Origin: Micromonospora peucetia
GTDB lineage: Bacteria; Actinomycetota; Actinomycetes; Mycobacteriales; Micromonosporaceae
Direction: 5' to 3'
NCBI RefSeq assembly: GCF_900091625.1
Contig: NZ_FMIC01000002.1
Span: 2,108,001-2,172,000 of the forward strand
DNA: 64,000 nucleotides
Below, one piece after another: positions 32,598-41,256 of the stretch. A program made the position numbers and the translations under genes. Positions within the stretch are counted from its first letter, which is position 1, and each line of letters starts with the position of its first letter. The notes below the pieces were generated by a model. The model was not told where the DNA came from. It was given only the letters and a program-made list of their open reading frames with translations, and searched no databases.

Positions 32598-35500
32598 TCA
32601 GATGAGGCGGAGTTGGCGGTCCCGGGGGCGGCGGGGTTCGGCCTCGCCGAAGCGTTCGAAGAGGCCCGGGTCGATGGCGTTGAGGAACGGCGACGGGGCG
32701 CAGTCACGTTCCGTGCCGTGCCGGCTGCGGCGGGCGGCATGGGTCACGTACAGGCGGTCCTGGGCCCGGGTCAGCCCGACGAAGAAGAGCCGCCGCTCCT
32801 CGGCGATCGCGTCCTCGTCGGGTGTGCTGCCGGGCCAGCGCAGCGGGAGCAGCCCGTCCTCGGCGCCGATCAGGAAGACCACCGGGAACTCCAGCCCCTT
32901 GGCGGCGTGCAGGGTGAGCAGGGTGACCGCCTCGGCGCGTGGGTCGAGCGCGTCCACCTCCGCCCCGGTGGCGAGCTGGGACAACAACAGTGGCAGGTCG
33001 TCGCCGCAGCGGCGGGCCAGCGGGGTGAGCAGGTCGACGGCCGACCGGACGTCCTCCGGGCGTACCGCGTTGGCACCGTCCAGCGTCGGCACGGCGAAGC
33101 GGTCCGCCAGCACCTGCCCGGCCAGCCGGACCCGGGCGGCCAGCGAACCGTCGAGCCCGTCGGCGTGGCGCAGCTCGCGGGCGATGGCGGACACCCCGGG
33201 CCGGTCCCGTAGCCGGTCGTGCGAGCGCTTCTGCACCGGGATGTTCGCCCGGGCAAGCGCGTCCACGATCGGTGCGGCCTGCGCGTCGGTGCGGTAGAGC
33301 ACGGCGATGTCGGAGAAGGACAGGGTGGTCGACCGGCCGTCGATCCGTCCCGAGTCAAGGGACCGGTGGGAGAGCCCGCCGACGAGTTCGTCGACTGTGC
33401 GTACGACGAAATCGGCCTCGTCGGAGACGGAGGCCGCCGGGTAGCGACCCACCAGCGGGGCCTCCGGGTCGAGCCGGGCCGGGTCGAGCCGGCGGCCCCG
33501 GACCAGCGACGACGGCGCGATGGCCTGCACGGCGGCGGCCAGGATGGGCGCCGACGATCGGTAGTTGCGGTTCAGTCGGACCAGCCGGGCGTCGGTGAAG
33601 TCCTGCGAGAAGCGCAGGAAGTAGCCGACGTCGGCACCCCGGAAGGAGTAGATCGCCTGGTCCGGGTCGCCGATCGCGCAGAGGTTGCCGTCGGCGGGGC
33701 TGAGCAGGCGCAGCAGGTCGTACTGCACCTCGTCGACGTCCTGGTACTCGTCGACGAAGATCCACCGCCAGCGCTCCCGGTACCGCTGCACCAGCTTCTT
33801 GTCGGCCTTGAGCAGTGCGACCGGCAGGGTCAGCAGCTCGTCCAGGTCGACCAGGTCCTGCTTGCGTAGCAGCGCCGCGTAGCTGGCCTCGTCGGTGCCG
33901 GCCTCGGCGCGGGCCTCAGCCCGCTGGGCGTCGTCGGCGATCCGGAAGTCCGCCGGCAGGCCGACGGCGTCGGCGTTCTCCCGGAGGATGGTCAGCCCCA
34001 GCGAGTGGAAGGTGCCGACGGTGACGTCCTCGGCGACCGGCCCGAGCAGGCCGTCGAGTCGGTGCCGCAGTTCCTCGGCGGCCCGCCTGGTGAATGTGAT
34101 CGCCAGGCACTGCTCCGGGAAGACGTTCAGCTCGGCGCAGAGGTAGGCGATCCGGTGGGTCAGCGTCCGGGTCTTGCCGGTGCCCGGCCCGGCGACGATG
34201 AGCAGCGGCCCGCCCGGTGCGGAGGCGGCCACCCGCTGCATGGCGTCCAGCCGGTCCAGCAGGCCGGTGCCGACCTCCTCCATCCCGGCGAGCATCGGCT
34301 CGAACGGCTCGTGCGGGGAGGGCGTCGGTGCGATCGGGGGCGGCGGCGCGGGCGGCGCGGCCTTGCGTTTCGGCTCGGCCCTGGCCGCCGCCGGGCGCTT
34401 GGCCCGGGGATTCGGCGCCGGCTCCGCGGGGGTGCGCTGCGCCGGCACGGGTACGTCGAAGAGCGTCTCCTGCGCCGTGCCGGTGCGCACGCCCAGCTCG
34501 GCCGGGTCGAAGAGGGTGATGACGCCGTACTCGCCGTCGTAGCCGGGGACCCGCCGCACGTCGCCCCGGCGCAGCCGGCCGATGCCCTCGGCGAGCAGTT
34601 CCCCGCCGACCCGGTCAATCTCGTCGAGCGGGGTGGTGGTGAGGATCTCCAGCTCCGGGCCGAGCGCGGCGACCAGCTCGTTGAGCTTCCCCTCGACCTT
34701 CTTGGACCGGGCGCCCACCTTGTTGAGCTCGCCGAGGACCTCGGCCAGCGGCACGAGGTGGGTCACGTCGCGGGCGTGTGCGGGGCGGTGCCCCGACGAC
34801 CGGTCGGCCAGTTCCTCGATCCGGCTGAGCACGCCGACGGTCAGCGGCTTGCCGCACTCCGGGCAGCGGCCACCGGCGGCCCGGGTCTGCTCGGGCGACC
34901 AGTTGACCCCGCAGAGCCGGTGCCCGTCCGCGTGGTACTTGCCCTCCTCGGGGAAGAACTCGATGGTCCCGGCGAGCCCGTCACCGGTACGCAGGGCGTC
35001 CCGGATGGCGAAGTAGTCCCGGGCGGTGTTGAAGACGGTGGCCTCCCGGGCCAGCGCCGGTGGCGAGTGCGCGTCCGAGTTCGACACCAGCCGGTAGCCG
35101 TCCAGGCTGCCGACCCGCCAGTTCATCTCCGGGTCGGAGGAGAGGCCGGTCTCCACGGCGAAGATGTGCTCGGCGAGGTCGGCGTAACAGTCGGCGATCG
35201 CGTCGAAGCCCGACTTGGAGCCCAGCGCGGAGAACCACGGGGTCCAGATGTGCGCCGGCACGAGGTAGCCGTCGGCGCTGGCTTCCAGGGTGATCTCCAG
35301 CAGGTCCCGGGAGTCCAGGCCGAGGATCGGCCGGCCGTCGGAGCCGAGGTTGCCGATCCGCCCGAGGGCGGTGTTGAACCGGGCCACCGCGTCCAGGTCG
35401 GGCAGGTAGATCAGGTGGTGCACCTTGCGGGTGCGGTCGTCCCGCTTGTAGATCGTGGAGATCTCCACGCTGAGCATGAACCGGACCGGTTCCGTCTCCG

Positions 35501-35792
35501 CCTCGCTCGCCAGCCGGGGCGGCAGCCTGCGGGCGATGTCCTGTTCCGCCTCCGGGCTGAGCCGGTGCAGGCCGGGTTCGGCCGGGTGCAGGGTCTCGCG
35601 GAGGTGGTCGTACCAGGCGGGGTGGGTGAAGTCGCCGGTGCCGAGCACCCCGACGCCCTTGCGCCGCGCCCACCACCCGAGGTTGGGCAGGGTCAGGTCG
35701 CGGCTGCACGCGCGTGAGTATTTCGAGTGGATGTGCAGATCCGCGACGAACGGCGCAGGGCCGCCAAGGGGTGCGGGACTGAACGGAGGCAC
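32598..35792 (-). CDS. PHP-domain phosphoesterase fused to a UvrD-type helicase
   Basis: 1064 residues. Residues 15 to about 300 form a PHP domain with the HIH motif (ADLHIHSKYSRACSRD, 20-22) and later metal-ligand stretches (GTGDFTHPAWYDHL, SVEIS, NSDAHSP). A Cys cluster (HRLCGVNWSPE and GRCPECGKP) follows, then a helix-hairpin-like region and a Pro/Ala linker. From about 510 there is a complete UvrD/Rep helicase: Walker A VAGPGTGKTRT near 535, FTRRAAEELRHR, FVDEYQDVDEVQ, AIGDPDQAIYSFRGAD, LNRNYRSS, LLTLHAAKGLEFPVVF and RLFFVGLTRAQDRLYV. The N-terminal half matches the TIGR00375 group. A nuclease-helicase for DNA repair is the likely role. GTG 35792 or 35807 starts it. Confidence 0.9.
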   Translation of the reverse strand: MPPFSPAPLGGPAPFVADLHIHSKYSRACSRDLTLPNLGWWARRKGVGVLGTGDFTHPAWYDHLRETLHPAEPGLHRLSPEAEQDIARRLPPRLASEAETEPVRFMLSVEISTIYKRDDRTRKVHHLIYLPDLDAVARFNTALGRIGNLGSDGRPILGLDSRDLLEITLEASADGYLVPAHIWTPWFSALGSKSGFDAIADCYADLAEHIFAVETGLSSDPEMNWRVGSLDGYRLVSNSDAHSPPALAREATVFNTARDYFAIRDALRTGDGLAGTIEFFPEEGKYHADGHRLCGVNWSPEQTRAAGGRCPECGKPLTVGVLSRIEELADRSSGHRPAHARDVTHLVPLAEVLGELNKVGARSKKVEGKLNELVAALGPELEILTTTPLDEIDRVGGELLAEGIGRLRRGDVRRVPGYDGEYGVITLFDPAELGVRTGTAQETLFDVPVPAQRTPAEPAPNPRAKRPAAARAEPKRKAAPPAPPPPIAPTPSPHEPFEPMLAGMEEVGTGLLDRLDAMQRVAASAPGGPLLIVAGPGTGKTRTLTHRIAYLCAELNVFPEQCLAITFTRRAAEELRHRLDGLLGPVAEDVTVGTFHSLGLTILRENADAVGLPADFRIADDAQRAEARAEAGTDEASYAALLRKQDLVDLDELLTLPVALLKADKKLVQRYRERWRWIFVDEYQDVDEVQYDLLRLLSPADGNLCAIGDPDQAIYSFRGADVGYFLRFSQDFTDARLVRLNRNYRSSAPILAAAVQAIAPSSLVRGRRLDPARLDPEAPLVGRYPAASVSDEADFVVRTVDELVGGLSHRSLDSGRIDGRSTTLSFSDIAVLYRTDAQAAPIVDALARANIPVQKRSHDRLRDRPGVSAIARELRHADGLDGSLAARVRLAGQVLADRFAVPTLDGANAVRPEDVRSAVDLLTPLARRCGDDLPLLLSQLATGAEVDALDPRAEAVTLLTLHAAKGLEFPVVFLIGAEDGLLPLRWPGSTPDEDAIAEERRLFFVGLTRAQDRLYVTHAARRSRHGTERDCAPSPFLNAIDPGLFERFGEAEPRRPRDRQLRLI

Positions 35793-35892
35793 GCCGCATC
35801 CTGTCACGCCCGCGCCAATACCCACCCGTCGCCACGCACACCCGTGACCTGAGCATCCGGTGCTGGACAACGCCGCCGCCGGGCGCTATGGG

Positions 35893-37179
35893 TCAGCGGG
35901 AGCGGAGCTCCACCAGGGTGATCTGGGGTTCGGCGCCGACGCGGACCGGCGGGCCCCAGAAGCCGGCGCCGTTGGTGACGTACACCTTGGTGCCGTCGAC
36001 CTCGCCGAGGCCGGAGACCACCGGCTGCTCAAGCTTGACCAGCAGGTTGAACGGGACCATCTGGCCGCCGTGGGTGTGCCCGGAGAGCTGGAGGTCGACG
36101 CCGAACTTCGCCGCCTCCACCGCGGCGACCGGCTGGTGGGCGAGCAGCACCACGGGGCGGTTCGGGTCGCGGTCGCCGAGCGCCGCCGCGTAGTCCGCCG
36201 GGGCGGCCAGCCCGCTGCCGGCGGCGCTGACGTCGTTCACCCCGGCCAGGTCGAGTACGCCGCCCCGGGCCCGGATCTCCGTGCGCTCGTTCTGCATGAC
36301 GCGCAGGCCGAGCCGGTCCAGCTCCTGGACCCACTCCTCGACGCCGGAGTAGTACTCGTGGTTGCCGGTGACGAAGTAGCTGCCGTGCCGGGAGCGCAGG
36401 TTCCGCAGCGGCTCGGCCGCCTCGCCCAACTCGGCGACCGAGCCGTCGACCAGGTCGCCGACGACCGCGACGATGTCGGCGTCCAGGCGGTTGATCGCGG
36501 CGACGATCCGCTCGGTGTGCGCCCGTCCGCGCAGCGGACCGAGGTGGATGTCGGAGACGGTGGCGATGCGCAGGCCGTCCATGCTCCGGGGAAGCTTGGC
36601 CAGCGGGATCTGCACCCGGTCGAGCTGCGGCGGGCCGAGGGCGGTGCGGATGCCGTACCCGGTGAGGCCGGTGGCGGTGAGGCCGGCGAAGATCGCCGTC
36701 CCACGGGCGAGCAGCAGCCGGCGGGCCGGGTCGTGGTCGGGCTGCGCGACGGCGTCGGCGGCTGGCGGGTCGGCCGGGCCCGACGCGCCGACCATGGCGG
36801 GCTCGGCCGCGGTGGCGGGCTCCGCGGCGCCGACCATGGCGGGCTCGGGGGCGGCGGCGGTGGGCTCCGCTGCGGCGACCCGGCGACGTAGCACGAGCTT
36901 CGTCACCGCCATCGGCACTTCCAGCGCCACGAGCAGGACCAGCAGGTAGAACATGACGGCGAGCCAGAGGTAGCCCGGCCACGCGAGCCAGTAGAGGCCC
37001 GCCTGCGTGCCGGCCATGGTCGCCGGTACGAGCAGCGCGAGCACCAGGGCGGTGATCCCGCCGATCCGCCGCCAGCGCCCCGGGGCGGTGGTGTCCCGCA
37101 CCAGGCGCTTCCACAGGTAGAGGTGGATCAGGCCGGTGATGAGCGCCATGGTGGCGACGAACGCCAGTGCCGCCAGCAT
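35893..37179 (-). CDS. membrane-anchored metallophosphoesterase
   Basis: 428 residues. Four membrane helices occupy about 1-100, followed by an Ala/Pro/Glu-rich linker with a repeated EPAMVGA unit and a further hydrophobic segment near 155-175. The calcineurin-like phosphoesterase domain has all metal motifs: VSDIHLGPL, VGDLVDGSV, GNHEYYSG, LLAHQP and SGHTHGGQ. This is the YaeI/YkuE-like layout, in which the enzyme acts on the outer face, perhaps on UDP-diacylglucosamine-like or other phospho-lipids; the substrate is not known. ATG 37179. It lies 14 bases downstream of moaD on the same strand. Confidence 0.88.
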   Translation of the reverse strand: MLAALAFVATMALITGLIHLYLWKRLVRDTTAPGRWRRIGGITALVLALLVPATMAGTQAGLYWLAWPGYLWLAVMFYLLVLLVALEVPMAVTKLVLRRRVAAAEPTAAAPEPAMVGAAEPATAAEPAMVGASGPADPPAADAVAQPDHDPARRLLLARGTAIFAGLTATGLTGYGIRTALGPPQLDRVQIPLAKLPRSMDGLRIATVSDIHLGPLRGRAHTERIVAAINRLDADIVAVVGDLVDGSVAELGEAAEPLRNLRSRHGSYFVTGNHEYYSGVEEWVQELDRLGLRVMQNERTEIRARGGVLDLAGVNDVSAAGSGLAAPADYAAALGDRDPNRPVVLLAHQPVAAVEAAKFGVDLQLSGHTHGGQMVPFNLLVKLEQPVVSGLGEVDGTKVYVTNGAGFWGPPVRVGAEPQITLVELRSR

Positions 37180-37193
37180 GTGTGCGCCTCTCC

Positions 37194-37475
37194 TCAGCCG
37201 CCCGCGAAGGGCGGCAGGACGTCGATCGTGGCCCCGGCAGGTAGCGGTGCCCGCCGATCATGACAGGTCACGCCGTCGACCAGGAAACTCGCCACCTTCA
37301 GGACGGCGGCGAGCCGCTCACCGTGCCGTTCGGTCAGCTCCACGACGAGTTCGTCGAGGCGGCGGCCGGCGGATGCGGTCTCCTCGGTCCGGCCGGCGGC
37401 GGCCCGCGCCCCGGCGAAGTAGCGGACGGTCAGCGGCGGTTGCTCGGCGCGGGGCGGGGGTGTCGGTGCTGTCAC
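37194..37475 (-). CDS. moaD: molybdopterin synthase sulfur carrier subunit
   Basis: 93 residues, ubiquitin-like fold ending in the essential Gly-Gly (DVLPPFAGG), which is thiocarboxylated and donates sulfur to MoaE. LTVRYFAGARAAAGRTEE is the typical first strand and helix. GTG 37475 begins three bases after the moaA stop, so the pair is an operon. Its enzymatic partner MoaE lies 13 kb away at 23905. Confidence 0.9.
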   Translation of the reverse strand: MTAPTPPPRAEQPPLTVRYFAGARAAAGRTEETASAGRRLDELVVELTERHGERLAAVLKVASFLVDGVTCHDRRAPLPAGATIDVLPPFAGG

Positions 37476-37478
37476 GGG

Positions 37479-38492
37479 TCAGCCTCCGATCGCGGACATC
37501 GGCCGGGCAGGCTGGAGGAAGGCCGGGTCGTCGATGCCGTGCCCGGCCCGCTTGCCCCACATCGCGGCCCGCCAGCGCCGGGCCAGCTCGTCGTCGTCCG
37601 CCCCGGCCCGCAGGGCGCCGCGCAGGTCGGACTCCTCGGTGGCGAAGAGGCAGGCGCGGACCTGCCCGTCGGCGGTGAGCCGGGTGCGGTCGCAGTCGCC
37701 GCAGAACGGCCGGGTGACGCTGGCGATCACACCGACCCGGGCGGGGCCGCCGCCGACCAGCCAGGTCTCGGCCGGGGCCGCGCCGCGTTCCACCGGGTCG
37801 GGGGTCAGGTCGAACTCGCCACGCAGGGAGGCCAGGATCGCGTCGGCGGTGACCATGGTGTCGCGGTCCCAGCCGTGCTGGGCGTCCAGTGGCATCTGCT
37901 CGATGAACCGCAGCTCGTAGCCGTGGGCGAGGGCGAAGCGGAGCAGCTCCGGCGCCTCGTCGTCGTTGACGCCACGCATCAGCACAGTGTTGACCTTGAC
38001 GGGGGTGAGCCCGGCGGCGGCGGCCCCGGCCAGCCCGGCCAGCACGTCCGCCAGGCGTGGGCGCCGGGTGAGCCGGATGAACCGCTCCGGATCCAGGGTG
38101 TCCAGCGAGACGTTCACCCGGTCCAGCCCGGCGGCGCGCAGCGCGGGGGCGAGCCGGTCCAGTCCGATGCCGTTGGTGGTCAGCGAGATCCGGGGACGCG
38201 GCTCCAGCGCCGCCACGGCGGCCACGATGCCGGCCAGACCGGGCCGGATCAGCGGCTCCCCGCCGGTGAACCGCACCTCGGTCACGCCGAGCAGGCGTAC
38301 CGCGACGCCGATCAGCCGGACGATCTCGTCGTCGCCGAGCAGTTGCGGGCCGGCCAGCCAGGGCAGACCCTCGGCCGGCATGCAGTAGGTGCAGCGCAGG
38401 TTGCACTTGTCGGTCAGCGAAACGCGCAGATCCCGGGCGACGCGGCCGTACCGGTCGGCGAGGACGCTGTCAGTCGGCGTGGCGGCGGTCAC
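37479..38492 (-). CDS. moaA: GTP 3',8-cyclase (radical SAM)
   Basis: 337 residues. First enzyme of molybdenum cofactor synthesis. The radical-SAM cluster motif is CNLRCTYC (about 31-38), with RFTGGEPLIRPGLAGIV and ISLTTNGIGL. The second cluster is bound by FCGDCDRTRLTADGQ and RACLF near the C-terminus, and the protein ends SAIGG with the functional Gly-Gly. GTG 38492 overlaps the stop of the upstream kinase gene (GTGA). Confidence 0.96.
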   Translation of the reverse strand: MTAATPTDSVLADRYGRVARDLRVSLTDKCNLRCTYCMPAEGLPWLAGPQLLGDDEIVRLIGVAVRLLGVTEVRFTGGEPLIRPGLAGIVAAVAALEPRPRISLTTNGIGLDRLAPALRAAGLDRVNVSLDTLDPERFIRLTRRPRLADVLAGLAGAAAAGLTPVKVNTVLMRGVNDDEAPELLRFALAHGYELRFIEQMPLDAQHGWDRDTMVTADAILASLRGEFDLTPDPVERGAAPAETWLVGGGPARVGVIASVTRPFCGDCDRTRLTADGQVRACLFATEESDLRGALRAGADDDELARRWRAAMWGKRAGHGIDDPAFLQPARPMSAIGG

Positions 38493-39403
38493 CCATCGAC
38501 GGTAGCGCGCCCGAGCCCGTCCAGGGCCGACCGGGCGAGGCGGCCGACCGCATCGCGGTACGCCCCGCCGAACAGAGCGGTGTGCACGAGCATCAGGTGC
38601 AGTTGGTGCAGCGGCACCCGCTCCCGCCACCCGTCGGCCAGCGGCCACTCCTGCGCGTAGGCGGCGAGGATCCGGTCGAGGTGCGGCGCGCCGCCGAAGA
38701 GCGCCAGTTGCGCCAGGTCGGTCTCGCGGTGCCCGCCGTGCGCCGCCGGGTCGACCAGCCAGACCCGGTTGTCCGCGCCCCAGAGCAGGTTGCCCGGCCA
38801 GAGGTCGCCGTGGATCCGGGCCGGTGGCTCGTCCCCGCCGAACTCGCCGATCCGTTCCACGACCTCCTCGACCAGCCCGGCCTCGGCTCCGGTGAGCGCG
38901 CCGTCGTCGACCGACATCCGGAGGTACGGTGCGAGCCGGGTCCGCGCGAACCAACCCGACCAGGGGCCGTGGTAGGCCGTGTTGTCCGCCGGCAGCGCCC
39001 CGATGAAACCGGCCCACCCGGCGCCGAAGGCCAGCGCCCCGGCCCGGTGCAGCCCGGCCAACTCCCGGCCGAACCGCTCGGCCGCCTCGGGCGTCGGCTC
39101 GCCGGGGTCGACCCACTCCAGCGCGAGCAGCTCGGGCAGCGCCACGACCACCTCCGGTACGGCGACCGTCCCGGCCTCGCGGAGCCAGCGCAGCCCAGCC
39201 GCCTCGGCGGCGAAGAAGCCCTCGGGCACGGGTCTACCGGCGGTCTCCGGCCAGGTCTTGGTGAAGACCGAGTGCCCGTCGTCCAGCGTCAGCCGGGACG
39301 CGGCGCAGATGTCCCCGCCGGAGACCGGTGTCTCCCGGATCCGCTGGTGGGTCAGGAAGGTCGGCAGGTGCTCCGGGTGCGCCCGCAGGTACGCCAGATC
39401 CAT
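38489..39403 (-). CDS. fructosamine/ketosamine kinase-like protein
   Basis: 304 residues. Kinase fold of the fructosamine-3-kinase family: nucleotide loop GGDICAASRLTLDDGHSVFTKTW, catalytic ARIHGDLWPGNLLW and metal-binding VWLVDPAAHGGHRETDLAQL. It should phosphorylate ketosamines on glycated proteins or small amines as a deglycation step. ATG 39403 looks leaderless (TACCTT at 39415-39410, six bases before). It is translationally coupled to moaA, so moaA-moaD may be transcribed from its promoter; a functional link to the cofactor pathway is not evident. Confidence 0.9.
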   Translation of the reverse strand: MDLAYLRAHPEHLPTFLTHQRIRETPVSGGDICAASRLTLDDGHSVFTKTWPETAGRPVPEGFFAAEAAGLRWLREAGTVAVPEVVVALPELLALEWVDPGEPTPEAAERFGRELAGLHRAGALAFGAGWAGFIGALPADNTAYHGPWSGWFARTRLAPYLRMSVDDGALTGAEAGLVEEVVERIGEFGGDEPPARIHGDLWPGNLLWGADNRVWLVDPAAHGGHRETDLAQLALFGGAPHLDRILAAYAQEWPLADGWRERVPLHQLHLMLVHTALFGGAYRDAVGRLARSALDGLGRATVDG

Positions 39404-39484
39404 GACGGCAAGGTAGCCCCCGCCCGCCGAACCGACGCCGTCGGATCGAGAATCGGCGTGAGCTGGGGGAATACTGTCCGTGTT

Positions 39485-39510
39485 TGTGGATAAGCCGCGT
39501 GTCATCCACA
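39485..39510. promoter_or_regulatory. pair of DnaA boxes upstream of the DUF4192 gene
   Basis: A perfect TTATCCACA is read on the minus strand at 39493-39485, and TCATCCACA (one mismatch) on the plus strand at 39502-39510. They lie in the short region between the divergent kinase and DUF4192 genes, just past a possible TACTGT -10 box near 39473-39478, where bound DnaA could block transcription. Confidence 0.5.
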
Positions 39511-39551
39511 GGGGTCGCCGGTCGGTTCGTTCCCGTCGCAGGCTGCCAGGC

Positions 39552-40592
39552 ATGACCCCGACCGATCGCCCCCGGCTCGCCGTCCGTTCCCCCGCCGACC
39601 TCATCGCCGCCGTGCCCTACCTGCTCGGCTTCCACCCGACCGACAGCGTCGTCGTGGTGGCGATGCGGGACCGCCGGATCACCTTCGCCGCCCGTGCCGA
39701 CCTGCCCGACCTCGCCGACCCGCACGACCCCGCCGGCCACCTGGCGGGCGTCGTCGCCCGGCAGCACGCCGAGGCCGCCACGGTGCTGGGCTACGGCCCG
39801 GCAGCCCTGGTCACCCCGGCGGTCGACGCCGTACGCGCCGCGCTGGCCGCCGCCGGGCTCTCCGTCCTCGACGCCCTCCGCGTGACCGAGGGCCGCTACT
39901 GGTCGTACGTCTGCACGGAGCCGGAGTGCTGCCCGCCCGACGGCAGGCCCTACGACGTCGCGGCCAGCGAGGTCAGCGCGGCGGCCGTCTTCGCCGGTCA
40001 GGTGGCCCTGCCCGACCGGGCCGCCCTGGTCGCGCAGGTCGCCCCGGTGACCGGTCCGGCCCGCTCGGCCGTACGCCGGGCCACCGCCCGCGCCGAGCGG
40101 CGCCTGGCGGACCTGCTCGACCAGGCGTCCGCGTCGGATCCGTGCGGCGAGCGGGCGCTGTGTGCGGCCGGGGCGGCGGCGGTACGCACCGCGCTGCGCC
40201 GGCACCGGCGGGAGCAGCGGCTCACCGACGGCGAGGTGGCCTGGCTGAGCGTGCTGCTGACCCGGGAGCCGGTCCGTGACCACGCCTGGGCGCGCACCGA
40301 CGGTCGGGACGCGGACGTCGCGCTCTGGACAGACGTGCTGCGCCGGGCCGAGCCGGAACTGACCGCCGCTCCGGCCGCGCTGCTGGCGTTCGCGGCGTGG
40401 CGGGCGGGACAGGGGGCACTGGCTGCGGTGGCGCTGGAACGGGCCTTGGCCGAGCATCCCGGCCACTCGCTGGCGCTGCTCCTCGACGACCTGCTGCGCC
40501 GCGGCGTGCCACCGTCCGAGCTGGATGGCTGGCCGGCAGGGGGAACGCCCGGAGTACTACGCCGCAGGCGGGCCCGGCGTGGCCTCCGCTGA
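39552..40592 (+). CDS. DUF4192 protein
   Basis: 346 residues. The N-terminal LAVRSPADLIAAVPYLLGFHPTDSVVVVAM is diagnostic of DUF4192, an actinobacterial family of unknown function. A later segment ALRVTEGRYWSYVCTEPECCPPDG contains a conserved Cys cluster, and the C-terminus GDVALW-type helix-rich region (LLAFAAWRAGQGALAAVALERAL) completes the family. ATG 39552 begins the recognisable homology; the frame open from 39480 is excluded because it overlaps the DnaA boxes and is unlike the family. The last 15 residues are Arg-rich. Confidence 0.88.
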   Translation: MTPTDRPRLAVRSPADLIAAVPYLLGFHPTDSVVVVAMRDRRITFAARADLPDLADPHDPAGHLAGVVARQHAEAATVLGYGPAALVTPAVDAVRAALAAAGLSVLDALRVTEGRYWSYVCTEPECCPPDGRPYDVAASEVSAAAVFAGQVALPDRAALVAQVAPVTGPARSAVRRATARAERRLADLLDQASASDPCGERALCAAGAAAVRTALRRHRREQRLTDGEVAWLSVLLTREPVRDHAWARTDGRDADVALWTDVLRRAEPELTAAPAALLAFAAWRAGQGALAAVALERALAEHPGHSLALLLDDLLRRGVPPSELDGWPAGGTPGVLRRRRARRGLR

Positions 40593-40638
40593 CCTGGCCC
40601 GCTGTTCCGGCCGGCGTAGGGCTCCGCTGACGCGGCCG

Positions 40639-41250
40639 TCACCGCTGCTCGAGTGCCCGCAGGAAGTGATGCATCCCGGAGGACGGATTGTCGTCGGGGA
40701 AGGCGGTGCCGTTGCGCGTGTGTAGTTGCTCCAAACGTTCGGCTCGGCGGGCCGCCTGCTTCCGTCGTGGCATGTAGACGGCGCTGTCGATGCTTTTTCC
40801 CGTCCGGCCGTCGAGCTTGCGACTCATGCTCTCCGCCTCGGCGGTGCTGGCAAACTTGGCGAAATCGCGATGATGCAGGATGAGCCAGAGTTCGAAGCAC
40901 GGGTTCGAGATGACCAGACCGATTCCTTTGACCTGGGCGAGCTGCCGGGCCTCGAACAGGTTCGGATGGTTCTTCGGCCACTCGGTGTCGAAGATGCACC
41001 AGCATTCGTCCACCTCCGGGTCGGCGAGCCGGTCGGCCGCCATCCTCACCAGAGTGAGTGGGACGCCCTGCTCGGGGTGGATCTCCAGGTTCAGGGCGGT
41101 GTTGTCCGCGATCTCGGGCAACCTCTTCAACCCGTTGACGTAGTCGGGCTCGGAGTTCTTGCCCTCGCAGAACACGACGACCGTGCGTAGCTCTCGACGG
41201 CTGGCGATTGTGCGTTTGAGGGGCTTCGACTCGCGGCGTCGTTGTCTCAT
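40639..41250 (-). CDS. rloB: RloB-family TOPRIM protein, probable effector nuclease
   Basis: 203 residues. TOPRIM hallmarks are E29 in VVVFCEGKNSEPDYV and an acidic pair D88-T-E90 in CWCIFDTEWPKN; the conserved RloB motif SNPCFELWLILHHR is at 115-128. RloB proteins pair with AAA15-type ATPases in restriction or defence islands. The gene starts at ATG 41250, six bases after the ATPase stop, so the two are an operon. Base composition is less G+C-rich than neighbours, suggesting transfer. The second TOPRIM position carries Glu rather than Asp (DTE for DxD), which may still bind metal. The gene symbol reflects family, not proven orthology. Confidence 0.85.
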   Translation of the reverse strand: MRQRRRESKPLKRTIASRRELRTVVVFCEGKNSEPDYVNGLKRLPEIADNTALNLEIHPEQGVPLTLVRMAADRLADPEVDECWCIFDTEWPKNHPNLFEARQLAQVKGIGLVISNPCFELWLILHHRDFAKFASTAEAESMSRKLDGRTGKSIDSAVYMPRRKQAARRAERLEQLHTRNGTAFPDDNPSSGMHHFLRALEQR

Positions 41251-41256
41251 CGCCGG

